Below are positions 1-7,381 of a stretch of 9,697 nucleotides of DNA, one piece after another. The notes below the pieces were generated by a model. The model made no database searches. It had not been told where the DNA came from and saw only the letters and a program-made list of their open reading frames with translations. A program made the position numbers and the translations under genes. Position 1 is the first letter of the stretch, and every line of letters begins with the position of its first letter. Source of the stretch: Planctomycetota bacterium (lineage in GTDB: Bacteria; Planctomycetota; Phycisphaerae; Sedimentisphaerales; Anaerohalosphaeraceae); assembly GCA_003644215.1 (NCBI GenBank), contig QNBU01000021.1, forward strand, positions 1-9,697. Reading direction: 5' to 3'.

Positions 1-129
1 GGACTGGGTTTGCTGATATGAATGTAGAGAGCGGATCACCTTTAACGCCCGTTTGTTATCTCGTATAGCCAAATCTCGCTCCTGTATCTGCGTTCGCTGT
101 ATTCTGTTAAGGCACCTGTTTTTCGGCAT
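1..129 (-). CDS. Possible 5' fragment of a small basic protein (cut by window edge)
   Basis: This minus-strand frame is open from an ATG at 129 to the left edge, giving 43 codons. The predicted start is MPKNRCLNRIQRTQ, and the rest is rich in Arg, Lys, Gln and Ile in a pattern that could form a charged amphipathic helix. I do not recognise a family. It does not resemble the start of a fumarase beta subunit, which would be the expected next gene. No convincing Shine-Dalgarno sequence precedes the ATG. An AT-rich TACAAT hexamer lies at about 154-159 on the minus strand but has no good -35 partner. The plus strand is closed by stops in this stretch. Most of the gene, if real, lies outside the window, so the call is tentative and could be chance. 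Confidence 0.25.
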   Translation of the reverse strand, partial: MPKNRCLNRIQRTQIQERDLAIRDNKRALKVIRSLHSYQQTQS

Positions 130-256
130 TTTATCGAAGTGGCTTAATCACGAATTGTAAGAATCACTTTGATTGAGCGGACGATTTATCGGACATCCCA
201 TCAGAGTTGTGAGTTAGAGGGAGTTGTTGATTGTTGATGGACGATGGGCGATTGAG
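130..256. other. Intergenic spacer, no gene seen
   Basis: All minus-strand frames have stops here and no plus-strand frame looks coding. A short tandem repetition of TTGTTGA occurs at about 224-238, followed by related GATGG/GATGGGC words. This is simple sequence rather than a recognisable element. Nothing else is supported. Confidence 0.4.
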
Positions 257-300
257 GAAATAAAACCGCCGATTTCACAGAATCGCGCTTTTGTGGCGGT
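257..300 (-). terminator. Terminator-like hairpin at the end of the fumarase gene
   Basis: Read on the minus strand, ACCGCC (300-295) can pair with GGCGGT (270-265), and TTTATTT follows. An inner GATT/AATC pairing could extend the structure. The left arm lies inside the last codons of the fumarase reading frame and the stop codon sits in the loop. The long asymmetric loop and interrupted T-tract make it a weak intrinsic terminator at best. It would mark the end of the minus-strand operon. Confidence 0.35.
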
Positions 301-1138
301 GGCTGTGGCATTCGATATTGACGGCTACCGGGAGTGAGGCGATATGGCAGGGAGCGGTTTCGATGCACACCGCCAGTGCGGTGGCGTCGCCGCCGAGACC
401 CTGCGGCCCCAGGCCTGTGGCATTGACTGCGGCCTGTATATCCTTTTCCATCTGCGCATAAAACGGATCGGCATTGAATGCACCGATACGGCGCAACAAT
501 GCCTTTTTGCTAAGTAAACAGGACTCCTCAAAATTGCCGCCAATGCCCAGGCCAATCACAAAAGGCGGACAGGCATTGGCGCCTGCATCTTTGACCACTT
601 CAACAATCCAGTCTGCAACGGCTTCTTTGCTTTCTGTGGGATTGAACATCTTGAACTGACTTTTGTTCTCGCAGCCGCCGCCCTTGGCCATAACCGAAAT
701 TTTAATCCCGACGCCCGGCACAACCGAGTGGTGAATCACCGCCGGGGTGTTAGTCTGCGTATTCTGTCGTTCATTCAACGGTTCAGCGACTACACTTTTG
801 CGCAACATCCCTTTTTCATAACCGACCGCCACGCCTTCCTGAATCGCATCGATAATCGTCGCGGCGGGTTTTTCCGGCGGCGGACTGATAACCGTATTGG
901 CCCCCTGCTCAACAAAAACGACGACCAACCCGGTATCCTGACACAAGGGAATGCGTTCTGCTTTCGCAATCCGCGAATTCTCGATCAGTTGGGCAAGTAT
1001 CTGTTTTGCGCCGGTATTACTTTCATTGGCATAAGCATTGGCCAGCGCCTCGGACACATCCTCCGGCAGATTATAGGCGCAATCAATACAAAGCCGTTGG
1101 ACACATTCAACAAGTTGGATGTATTGGAACATTTGCAT
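275..1138 (-). CDS. Class I (Fe-S) fumarate hydratase / tartrate dehydratase-type, alpha subunit
   Basis: This 287-residue protein is the N-terminal-type (alpha) half of an oxygen-sensitive 4Fe-4S hydro-lyase, most likely interconverting fumarate and malate. It has the family blocks in order: PLCQDTG (64-70), a GGGCEN block (153-158; commonly GGGSEN), ACPPFVIGLGIGG (189-201), GLGPQGLGGDATA (242-254) and a C-terminal SLPVAVN..C block. Cys66 and Cys190 are likely cluster ligands and Cys277 is the best third candidate; Cys156 and Cys264 are additional. Length fits a separate alpha subunit rather than a full one-chain fumarase. The ATG follows the propeller gene's stop codon with no gap, and a GAGG-type ribosome site lies about 13 nt upstream. 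A second in-frame ATG two codons later is an alternative start. L(+)-tartrate dehydratase alpha cannot be excluded by sequence alone. No beta subunit follows downstream. Confidence 0.93.
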   Translation of the reverse strand: MQMFQYIQLVECVQRLCIDCAYNLPEDVSEALANAYANESNTGAKQILAQLIENSRIAKAERIPLCQDTGLVVVFVEQGANTVISPPPEKPAATIIDAIQEGVAVGYEKGMLRKSVVAEPLNERQNTQTNTPAVIHHSVVPGVGIKISVMAKGGGCENKSQFKMFNPTESKEAVADWIVEVVKDAGANACPPFVIGLGIGGNFEESCLLSKKALLRRIGAFNADPFYAQMEKDIQAAVNATGLGPQGLGGDATALAVCIETAPCHIASLPVAVNIECHSHRHKSAIL

Positions 1139-3319
1139 TTAGTGAATCGTTACCTCATAGGTTTTGTATCGTGTATTCCCCAGATCATCGGCCACCGAAA
1201 AAGCAATCACATGGTCGCCGGAACTCAAATCCTCGATCCGGATGCTGAATGTTTCAGCAAGCGTATCATAGACTAAGTCCTCCGGCAACGCCGTGATCGG
1301 CTTTTCATTGCTGTCAACGGTATATTGCACAGACCCCAGTACAGAAAAGCCGTCCTCAACAAGCAACTTGACGGTAACATTGCGTCCTTCAACAACCAAG
1401 TGGGCCTGTTTAATCTCCGGGGCGCTGTTATCAATCACAAAGACATCACTGATGCGGGAACCGGTCAGCGTCGTTTCGGGCGTATTGCTTTTGCGGTCAT
1501 TAGCCGTTACACGCACTTCATATCGTCCATCCTCAACCGTCCGCCCGTCCCACTGAAATTTCGGCTTATCCAACTCGTCTTTGAGCAAAATCCAACCGGC
1601 CCGACCGGCCCGACGAAACGCCAGAGTATATTCCAATTTATCCTTGTTGTCATCGCCGGCGGCAAAGGCGATCTCGATCATATAGGGGCTTTTCTTGTTG
1701 CGGGAGCGCTGGGCCTTAACCGAAATAACCTTCGGCGGCCGATTCGGGATCACATGTGCGGCCGTTACCTGTCGAACCACCGGCGTTGTGTTATCGCCGT
1801 CTCCCGAAGTCAGGGTCAAACGATACTGGCAGAACCGCGCAACAGGACAAGCCAGAACCGTCGGGGCGCCCAGGGCAACTGGCTGGCTCCAGTCCGAAAA
1901 GGTCGCATCGTTCGAATCCTTCACATTGCCGCTGCGGCAGGCCATCTCAATTTGACAGCCGTCGGGAACATCGGCCTCGATCTGCAACTTGCCCCAACGG
2001 GCGGGCTGGCCGGCGTCGATCAATGGCGACTCGAATGTCCCCTTTGATTCCAACATCTTATTGACCCGCACCAAACGAGCGGGATTGGACAGCCCAAGGT
2101 AAATCGCCCCGTCAACCTGCACAGCGGAGGTGATCTGCGAAGCCGTCGTGTCTTCGAAGACAACGGCCTTTTGCTCTGTCCGGGGATCAATACGAAAGAA
2201 CTGTCCCTTGTTCCCGGTTCCAAGCCATAACGAGCCGTCGGTTTGAAGCAGTGAATACAACACCGCGATCTCGCTGAAAATATCCGTTACAAAACCGTCC
2301 GGAGTGATTCGATAGACATGCCCGGCGACCTTGGCATCCGGCGGCAAAGGCATCGTGGCAACCGGCTCTTCCTTTTTCTCTTCTTTTGTTTTGTCATTAT
2401 TAGCGGTATTGAGCGAATCGGCCGTTGAAGAGGCCCCGCTTTCATCACTGTTGTCAGGGCGACCGGGTTCTTTTTTCAAAGAAACGCCAGAGGCCTTAAG
2501 TTGCATACGGGCGGCGGCGGCACTGGTCGAAGCCGCATAGACAATACCGCTTTCGTCAACCCTAATCGCAGGCACTTCGTCCTGATCCGAATCATACAGA
2601 ACCTGCGCACGCTTGCTGTCAGGGTCAATCCTGTAAATCAACCCCCTCTCATCACCGCCGGCATAGACAATCCCGTCATAGACGGCTAATGAAAGAATGC
2701 TTTTGTCTTTCGCGTCATAAACAACCTCGGGATTGCAACAAAACGGATCCAGCCGAAAAACAAGCCCCTCCGGGCCGGTGCCTAAATAGATGTTGCCATC
2801 GGCGTCGGCGGCGATTGCAAAAATATACTGGACGCGATCCTCTTCAAAGACAACCTCTGGTTCATCAGCCAAACGCACTAACTTACCCTTTTCGCCGCTG
2901 ACGCCGATCAGCAGACGACCCGCCGCATCGGTCGCCAGTGCGAACACATGCTCATTGCCAATGGAAGAATCGGACACTTCATTTGGATCCGTCGATTCCT
3001 GCGGATAGACTTGCCGCGCCGCGCCATCGGCATAGCGAATCACCTTGGCATCGGGGCCGGTTCCCAAATACAATACGCCGTCTGCATCGGCTGCGATTGA
3101 GTGAACGGACCAGGCATCGTCAAGCAACCCGCCGCAATCAACGACCCTGCTCTGTTGCGCCAATCGCAGTGTGCCATCTGAATTCACGACCGTGTTTTCT
3201 GTTTCACCTTCGATGAAATCGGTGCTGGCCTGATGACGGGTAATCACCGTCGTTACCGCCAGCGTCATGCCCGAGGCCCACAAAAATATTCCTGACGCCA
3301 AAAGCCATTTATTTCTCAC
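1139..3319 (-). CDS. Envelope-anchored beta-propeller protein with C-terminal Ig/FN3-like modules
   Basis: This 726-residue protein starts with a short basic stretch and a hydrophobic segment (about 5-25), so it is probably exported or membrane anchored. Residues 70-425 hold at least six propeller-type repeats built on a D-x-D-G-x-x-Y-L-G-T-G pattern followed by a strand such as KVIRYADG, LVFRLDP, LIYRIDP or FFRIDPR. This resembles two-component-regulator or NHL/WD40-like propellers. A low-complexity charged insert (about 270-330, rich in S, D, N, K, E) interrupts the propeller. Residues 430-525 look like a beta-sandwich module, and 530-726 like two Ig/FN3-type domains (VRVTANDR, VFVIDNSAPEI). 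It starts at GTG, with AAGGA five nt upstream. It follows the S55 peptidase gene by 21 nt and abuts the fumarase gene. No catalytic motif is visible; a scaffold, sensor or binding role is inference only. Confidence 0.75.
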   Translation of the reverse strand: MRNKWLLASGIFLWASGMTLAVTTVITRHQASTDFIEGETENTVVNSDGTLRLAQQSRVVDCGGLLDDAWSVHSIAADADGVLYLGTGPDAKVIRYADGAARQVYPQESTDPNEVSDSSIGNEHVFALATDAAGRLLIGVSGEKGKLVRLADEPEVVFEEDRVQYIFAIAADADGNIYLGTGPEGLVFRLDPFCCNPEVVYDAKDKSILSLAVYDGIVYAGGDERGLIYRIDPDSKRAQVLYDSDQDEVPAIRVDESGIVYAASTSAAAARMQLKASGVSLKKEPGRPDNSDESGASSTADSLNTANNDKTKEEKKEEPVATMPLPPDAKVAGHVYRITPDGFVTDIFSEIAVLYSLLQTDGSLWLGTGNKGQFFRIDPRTEQKAVVFEDTTASQITSAVQVDGAIYLGLSNPARLVRVNKMLESKGTFESPLIDAGQPARWGKLQIEADVPDGCQIEMACRSGNVKDSNDATFSDWSQPVALGAPTVLACPVARFCQYRLTLTSGDGDNTTPVVRQVTAAHVIPNRPPKVISVKAQRSRNKKSPYMIEIAFAAGDDNKDKLEYTLAFRRAGRAGWILLKDELDKPKFQWDGRTVEDGRYEVRVTANDRKSNTPETTLTGSRISDVFVIDNSAPEIKQAHLVVEGRNVTVKLLVEDGFSVLGSVQYTVDSNEKPITALPEDLVYDTLAETFSIRIEDLSSGDHVIAFSVADDLGNTRYKTYEVTIH

Positions 3320-3340
3320 AGCATTCCTTATCTTCTGAAA

Positions 3341-5128
3341 TTATTGTTTTACTGTCACTTCAATTTCCGCGCTGCCGTCAACGATCCTGTCCAACTCGAT
3401 GTGATTCTCCGTCCACGCCTTATACGGCTCAAGCGGCTGGAGTCGCTTGCTGTCCTGCATCAGCAGCATCTTCGTCGGCGGCAGTTGTCCCAGTTCGTGC
3501 CGGCGAATCACCACCCCCGACGCGGGCGTTTGCATCACCGCATAGAGTCGGTCTCGGCGGGTCTTGAAACGGTTGTCCAGGGCCGTTTCCAATGAGGTTA
3601 AATCAACCGCGATGAAGCGCTGCGGGGCCATTTTGGAGACGAATGACTGATACTCGGGGCCGCCCATAATCTGTATTTTATAGGTTCCGGCGGCAAGCGT
3701 TTCGGGGATCTTCAAATCGATCGCCGCCGTTTCTTCCTGTGAGCGGTACGATCTAAGCGCGACCGACGCCGTTATCGTCTGGCCCGGACGAACCGTCGTC
3801 TGGCTGACATCAACGGCCCAGATAGAAGCGGTCGTGCTGACCGGGGCCATACTCATTTTAATGTTAATCGAATCGATATTGACTTTTCCGAATGGATTGT
3901 TCAGCAATAAACCCACCGCTGAATAAAGTTCTCGACCGATCTCCGAGATTTGCCGGCCGGAGGAGACATTGTCAATCCTAACAGCGGCGACTCCCTTTAG
4001 CGTAATCTGTCCCGAATAGCGGATCGTATGCTCCAGCGGCAGAGGCCCCTGCATATTCGCGGCCCCATCCAGCACCATCTGAAGAATCATCGGGGTTATC
4101 GCCTGATCGGCTGCGAGATAACAATTATACTCTCGGGCTTTAGGATCATTGTACCGGTCCACCTCGATGCGCAACGGAATCGTTCGGGGCATCCGGCCAA
4201 CCGTTCCCCGAATCCCGCTGCTCTGATCAAACTGAAAAACGCCCGACACAGGCCCGGGTGAAGAGAGCTTAAATGAACTTTGGCGGCTGGCGACAACGGT
4301 GTGAACCACACCGGTTGCCATCGGCAGGTCAACGGCCCCCTGCCCTCTGAACTGATGCCCGAAACCATAGACCTGATCGCCGATAACCTCAGTTACGGTT
4401 CCGGTCGCCGCCCATGAGATGTCCCCGCCGCACAGAACCAAGGCCAACACCCCCCCTCGCTCATAGGTCCCGACTTCCTCAAAAGACCGGCTGGGAAGCA
4501 ATCCCGCCGCGCCCACAGACAAAAAACCCATCCCTTTCAGGGCAGCATCGTATGGGGCGATAACCCCCGCTGGTAATGAACTTGAAAGCGGCAGATGCAT
4601 CCGGGAATCGTTGGCTGGGTCTTGTAAATGCCTGATTGATTGCTGGTAATAGGCGTCTATATCCAGCGGCCGGGAAAAATCAAAGCCGAAACCCGTCCTG
4701 TCGCTTGCTGAAATTGAGGCGTCCGCGCTACCGACTTCAAGCATCCTCTCAATCGGACGCACCAGATAGAGAGCATCTAACGATCCATCCCACCCCGCCG
4801 CCAGTGCTCCGGCCAGCCGACCATCAATAAAAACCGAAGAACCGCTGCATCCGTGAACCGCGCTGCTGCGCCGAAACCGCTCGTCCGTACCCAAAACAAG
4901 GATCATGTCCTGCCCCGGGCCGACCCCGCGTACCACACTGAGAATTTTCAGACCAAACTTTTCAACCTTGGTACCCGAAAAAACGCTCAGACAGTAGGCC
5001 TCCATATCGGGGTGAACCTCATCAATTCCGATGTATTTGGAGGTGTCCAGTGAAAAACCCACCGTCTGGATGGCTAAGACGACGAGGACCAGCAAAAAGG
5101 AAAAAGGTGTTGAAACTCCGTATTTCAC
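3341..5128 (-). CDS. Exported SpoIVB-like (peptidase family S55) protein
   Basis: I choose the GTG at 5128 (595 residues). It gives MKYG followed by a hydrophobic core (about 9-24), a classic signal peptide; the longer frame to 5218 needs a TTG and buries that signal. The S55 domain starts with FSGTKVEKFGLKI and GPGQDMILV. It continues with GCSGSSVFIDGRLAGAL, where Ser95 is the likely nucleophile in place of the usual GMSGSP, and VRPIERML. Asp82 aligns with the SpoIVB catalytic Asp. A later block VYGFGHQF (His258) followed by DLPMATGVVHTVVAS and SSFKLSSPG supplies the likely catalytic His. Relative to sporulation SpoIVB the Ser and His blocks are in reversed order, as in the non-sporulating S55 relatives I know. 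No PDZ domain is obvious. Residues from about 290 to the end look like beta-rich, Ig-like regions. Function outside sporulation is unknown; processing of an envelope protein is plausible. It is the first gene of the operon. Confidence 0.8.
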   Translation of the reverse strand: MKYGVSTPFSFLLVLVVLAIQTVGFSLDTSKYIGIDEVHPDMEAYCLSVFSGTKVEKFGLKILSVVRGVGPGQDMILVLGTDERFRRSSAVHGCSGSSVFIDGRLAGALAAGWDGSLDALYLVRPIERMLEVGSADASISASDRTGFGFDFSRPLDIDAYYQQSIRHLQDPANDSRMHLPLSSSLPAGVIAPYDAALKGMGFLSVGAAGLLPSRSFEEVGTYERGGVLALVLCGGDISWAATGTVTEVIGDQVYGFGHQFRGQGAVDLPMATGVVHTVVASRQSSFKLSSPGPVSGVFQFDQSSGIRGTVGRMPRTIPLRIEVDRYNDPKAREYNCYLAADQAITPMILQMVLDGAANMQGPLPLEHTIRYSGQITLKGVAAVRIDNVSSGRQISEIGRELYSAVGLLLNNPFGKVNIDSINIKMSMAPVSTTASIWAVDVSQTTVRPGQTITASVALRSYRSQEETAAIDLKIPETLAAGTYKIQIMGGPEYQSFVSKMAPQRFIAVDLTSLETALDNRFKTRRDRLYAVMQTPASGVVIRRHELGQLPPTKMLLMQDSKRLQPLEPYKAWTENHIELDRIVDGSAEIEVTVKQ

Positions 5129-5183
5129 AGCTTTGGCTTTCTGTATTTGTATGACGATTGAAATATCCGGATTAAAAACGCAT

Positions 5184-5212
5184 AGTATCGCCAAACAAAG
5201 ATTGCAAGTCAA
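5184..5212 (-). promoter_or_regulatory. Sigma70-like promoter for the S55-propeller-fumarase operon
   Basis: On the minus strand TTGACT (5212-5207; 5/6 match to TTGACA) is followed after 17 nt by GATACT (5189-5184; 4/6 match to TATAAT). Transcription would start near 5177, leaving about 49 nt of leader before the GTG at 5128. The -35 box overlaps that of the divergent promoter on the plus strand. The call is based on consensus match only. Confidence 0.5.
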
Positions 5213-5230
5213 GACCAATCCCCCTATAAT
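5202..5230 (+). promoter_or_regulatory. Sigma70-like promoter for the TPR protein-pseudouridine synthase pair
   Basis: TTGCAA (5202-5207) and a perfect TATAAT (5225-5230) are separated by the optimal 17 nt. Transcription would begin near 5237, about 94 nt ahead of the ATG at 5331. This is one of the two best promoter matches in the window, the other being at 7348-7375. Confidence 0.6.
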
Positions 5231-5330
5231 GCGGCCTCGTTTTATAAAAAAACGGCTTTCGGGGCCAATGACAGCCGCCGAAAACCAGCCACTGGCAAAA
5301 CAATAGTATTTTGGATAGAAAGGTTAATCA

Positions 5331-6107
5331 ATGGATTCTCAACACCGTCACGAGTTGAAGACGAATGAACTGGCCGAGGGATTAAGCCATCTGCCCCAAC
5401 TTCTTAAAGATAATGCGACCACCATCATCGGCGTCTTATTGATCGGTGCCGCTCTGATTACCTGGCCGATGTTCAATAAGATGTCTCGACAGAAAAACAG
5501 AACCGAGCAAACGACGACAACCCAATCAATCCAGATGCTGGATCGAGATGTCTATGCGGTCCTGCAGGCCCCCGCTGACGACCCGCAGGCACAAACTGAA
5601 GCCGCCGATACGCTTTTGATTAATGCCGACGCTCTGCTAAGCAGCGTATCGGGCATCGACAACCCCAACTTAGCCGCCATGGCACAGATCAAAGCCGCGC
5701 AGGCAGTTCGCACGGAACTTCATCTTCGCAAAGAGGTGGATGCCGACATGCTCGAACGCCAGACCCAAAAGGCAAAAGATGCGTACCAGAAAGCATTTGA
5801 GATCGCTGAAACCCCCACCCTAAAAGCAATGGCTCAGTTCGGATTAGCGCTTTGCTGGGAAGAACTGGGGCAAACCGATCAGGCCGCAGCGGTCTATCAG
5901 CAGATCATTGACAATGAAAGCTATCAGCCGACCGTCCTGCCCGCACAGGCACAGAAACGACTGGAGACCCTTGCGGACAACAGCGAAGTCTTCAACTTCG
6001 CTGCCGTTGCGGTCATTCCGGAAGAGCCGGTCGAAGCCAAAGAGGCCCTTGAGCCGACAGCAGAGGCCGCAGAAGAAGCAGCCAAGCCGCAGGCGGAAAA
6101 GCAGTAA
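5331..6107 (+). CDS. Single-pass membrane protein with a TPR-like domain
   Basis: This 258-residue protein has a cytoplasmic-looking N-terminus, one transmembrane helix (about 30-48, TIIGVLLIGAALITW), and a mostly alpha-helical soluble part. The stretch about 145-215 (AKDAYQKAFEIAE ... AQFGLALCWEELGQTDQAAAVYQQII) matches the TPR pattern. The last 30 residues are rich in Glu, Ala and Pro. The layout (short N-tail, one helix, TPR) is that of YfgM-type inner-membrane proteins that assist the translocon or envelope folding. Sequence identity to YfgM is not obvious, so this is an architectural comparison only. The ATG has GAAAGG seven nt upstream. The gene lies 8 nt ahead of the pseudouridine synthase gene and is probably cotranscribed from the promoter at 5202-5230. 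Confidence 0.7.
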   Translation: MDSQHRHELKTNELAEGLSHLPQLLKDNATTIIGVLLIGAALITWPMFNKMSRQKNRTEQTTTTQSIQMLDRDVYAVLQAPADDPQAQTEAADTLLINADALLSSVSGIDNPNLAAMAQIKAAQAVRTELHLRKEVDADMLERQTQKAKDAYQKAFEIAETPTLKAMAQFGLALCWEELGQTDQAAAVYQQIIDNESYQPTVLPAQAQKRLETLADNSEVFNFAAVAVIPEEPVEAKEALEPTAEAAEEAAKPQAEKQ

Positions 6108-6115
6108 CCCTTGCC

Positions 6116-7201
6116 ATGGCTAAATCCAAAGAGAACCACCCCATCGATAAGGATGCTGATGCCGGCGATGCGCCATTAGAAGAAGCCGTCGTTGAACTGG
6201 AGAACAATCTCACAGAGGACCAGGCCGACGAGTTGGTCGGTCAGCGGCTGCGTTTTCATGTCGGCGTTAACCTCAAGTTCAATCGGCTGGATAAATATCT
6301 GTGCGGCCGATTTAGCTGTTTTAGCCGGACTCGGCTTCAAAAACTCATCAAAGAGCAAGGCGTCAATGTCAATGGACGCCCCGCCAAAGCCAGCCACAAG
6401 CTGCAACCCGCCGATGAAATCGACCTGATTCTCCCCGCCAAAGAAGTCCGCGAGCTGATTCCCGAGGATATCCCGATCAATGTCATCTATGAGGATGAAG
6501 ATATGCTGGTCCTGAACAAGCAGACCAACCTCATCGTCCATCCGGCCCGTGGCTATAAAAGCGGCACGCTGGTCAACGGGCTGGTCTATCATTTCCAGAA
6601 TCTCTCAACCTGCCCCGATGACCTCCGCCCCGGCATTGTCCACCGGCTGGACCGCAACACCACCGGCTGCTTAGCAGTCGCCAAGAGCGATACCGCCCAC
6701 TGGAAGCTCTCGCGGCAGTTCGCCGAGCGAACCACAAAGAAAACCTATATCGCCATCGTTCACGGGACGCCGGAGCTGGACGCCGACTGCATCGACCAAC
6801 CGCTGGGCGTTCATCCGACCATTCGTGAAAAATACGCCGTTCGCTACGACGGCGGCAAGGAGGCGATCACATTCTACGAAGTCCTGGAACGGTTTCGCGG
6901 GTTCTCGCTGCTGAAAGTGAACATCAAAACCGGCCGCACACATCAGATTCGTGTGCATCTGTCCTATCTGAAACACTCCATCGTGGCCGATGACATGTAC
7001 GGCGGCAAGGTGGTCTATCCGTGGCAGATCGAAAACCGCGACTCCGCGGCACAGCAGCCGCTGATGGCACGATGCGCCCTGCACGCCTGGCGGCTGGAAA
7101 TCAATCATCCAACGACAGATGAACGAATGAAATTCGAGGCCCCCCTGCCCGCTGATATGCAAAACATGCTGGACACCCTGCGTCAATACCGCACAGAATG
7201 A
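6116..7201 (+). CDS. RluA/RluD-family 23S rRNA pseudouridine synthase
   Basis: This 361-residue enzyme isomerises uridine to pseudouridine in RNA, most likely 23S rRNA as for RluD. An S4-type RNA-binding domain spans about 57-110 (RLDKYLCGRF, SRTRLQKLIKEQGVNVNG). The catalytic domain follows: VIYEDEDMLVLNKQTNLIVHPA (123-144), then GIVHRLDRNTTGCLAVAK (173-190) with Asp179 as the catalytic residue. GRTHQIRVHL (273-282) and CALHAWRLEINHP (320-332) complete the set of family motifs. An acidic N-terminal extension of about 40 residues precedes the S4 region and is longer than in typical RluD. No clear Shine-Dalgarno precedes the ATG, which lies 8 nt after the stop of the TPR gene, so translation may depend on the upstream gene. 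S4 plus HRLD favours RluD/RluC over RluA, but the exact target uridine cannot be read from sequence. Confidence 0.95.
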   Translation: MAKSKENHPIDKDADAGDAPLEEAVVELENNLTEDQADELVGQRLRFHVGVNLKFNRLDKYLCGRFSCFSRTRLQKLIKEQGVNVNGRPAKASHKLQPADEIDLILPAKEVRELIPEDIPINVIYEDEDMLVLNKQTNLIVHPARGYKSGTLVNGLVYHFQNLSTCPDDLRPGIVHRLDRNTTGCLAVAKSDTAHWKLSRQFAERTTKKTYIAIVHGTPELDADCIDQPLGVHPTIREKYAVRYDGGKEAITFYEVLERFRGFSLLKVNIKTGRTHQIRVHLSYLKHSIVADDMYGGKVVYPWQIENRDSAAQQPLMARCALHAWRLEINHPTTDERMKFEAPLPADMQNMLDTLRQYRTE

Positions 7202-7347
7202 CGCGATTTTTTGCACATTCTCTTTAAAACGCTCCGATATGACAAAGAAACAGCTTTGAGGGAAGACAAAAAACCTTCTCAAGTCAACCTTAACCCTGTG
7301 CACACAAAAGAGTTATGGTTTTCATGGAAAAAATTAAACTTTTATCA
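7202..7347. other. Intergenic spacer after the pseudouridine synthase gene
   Basis: AT-rich sequence without a plausible gene. No good intrinsic terminator follows the pseudouridine synthase stop; a T-run at 7207-7212 lacks a GC-rich stem. A 19-codon reading frame starting near 7315 ends inside the following promoter and is probably chance. Confidence 0.4.
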
Positions 7348-7375
7348 TTGCATCAGACGATGAAACGGGTATAAT
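7348..7375 (+). promoter_or_regulatory. Sigma70-like promoter for the candidate small RNA
   Basis: TTGCAT (7348-7353, 4/6 match to TTGACA) is followed after 16 nt by a perfect TATAAT (7370-7375). Transcription would start at about 7382. No protein-coding start with a ribosome site follows within the next 130 nt, and the transcript runs into a strong terminator. Confidence 0.6.
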
Positions 7376-7381
7376 GGGTGA

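Noticed and set aside
728..1276. 182-codon plus-strand frame opposite the fumarase and propeller genes
   Set aside because: Shadow of genes with strong family motifs on the minus strand; its composition is what antisense reading of those genes gives.
5129..5218. Longer N-terminus of the S55 protein starting with TTG at 5218
   Set aside because: It would place 30 residues in front of a clear signal peptide, uses a rare start codon, and would cover both divergent promoters. The GTG at 5128 fits better.
5233..5266. Leader hairpin GGCCTCG / CGGGGCC upstream of the TPR gene
   Set aside because: The left arm starts before the predicted transcription start near 5237, so the full stem may not be transcribed. 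There is no sign of a regulatory partner.
6671..7303. 210-codon minus-strand frame opposite the pseudouridine synthase gene
   Set aside because: It lies antisense to a gene with all family motifs and has no recognisable domain or ribosome site.
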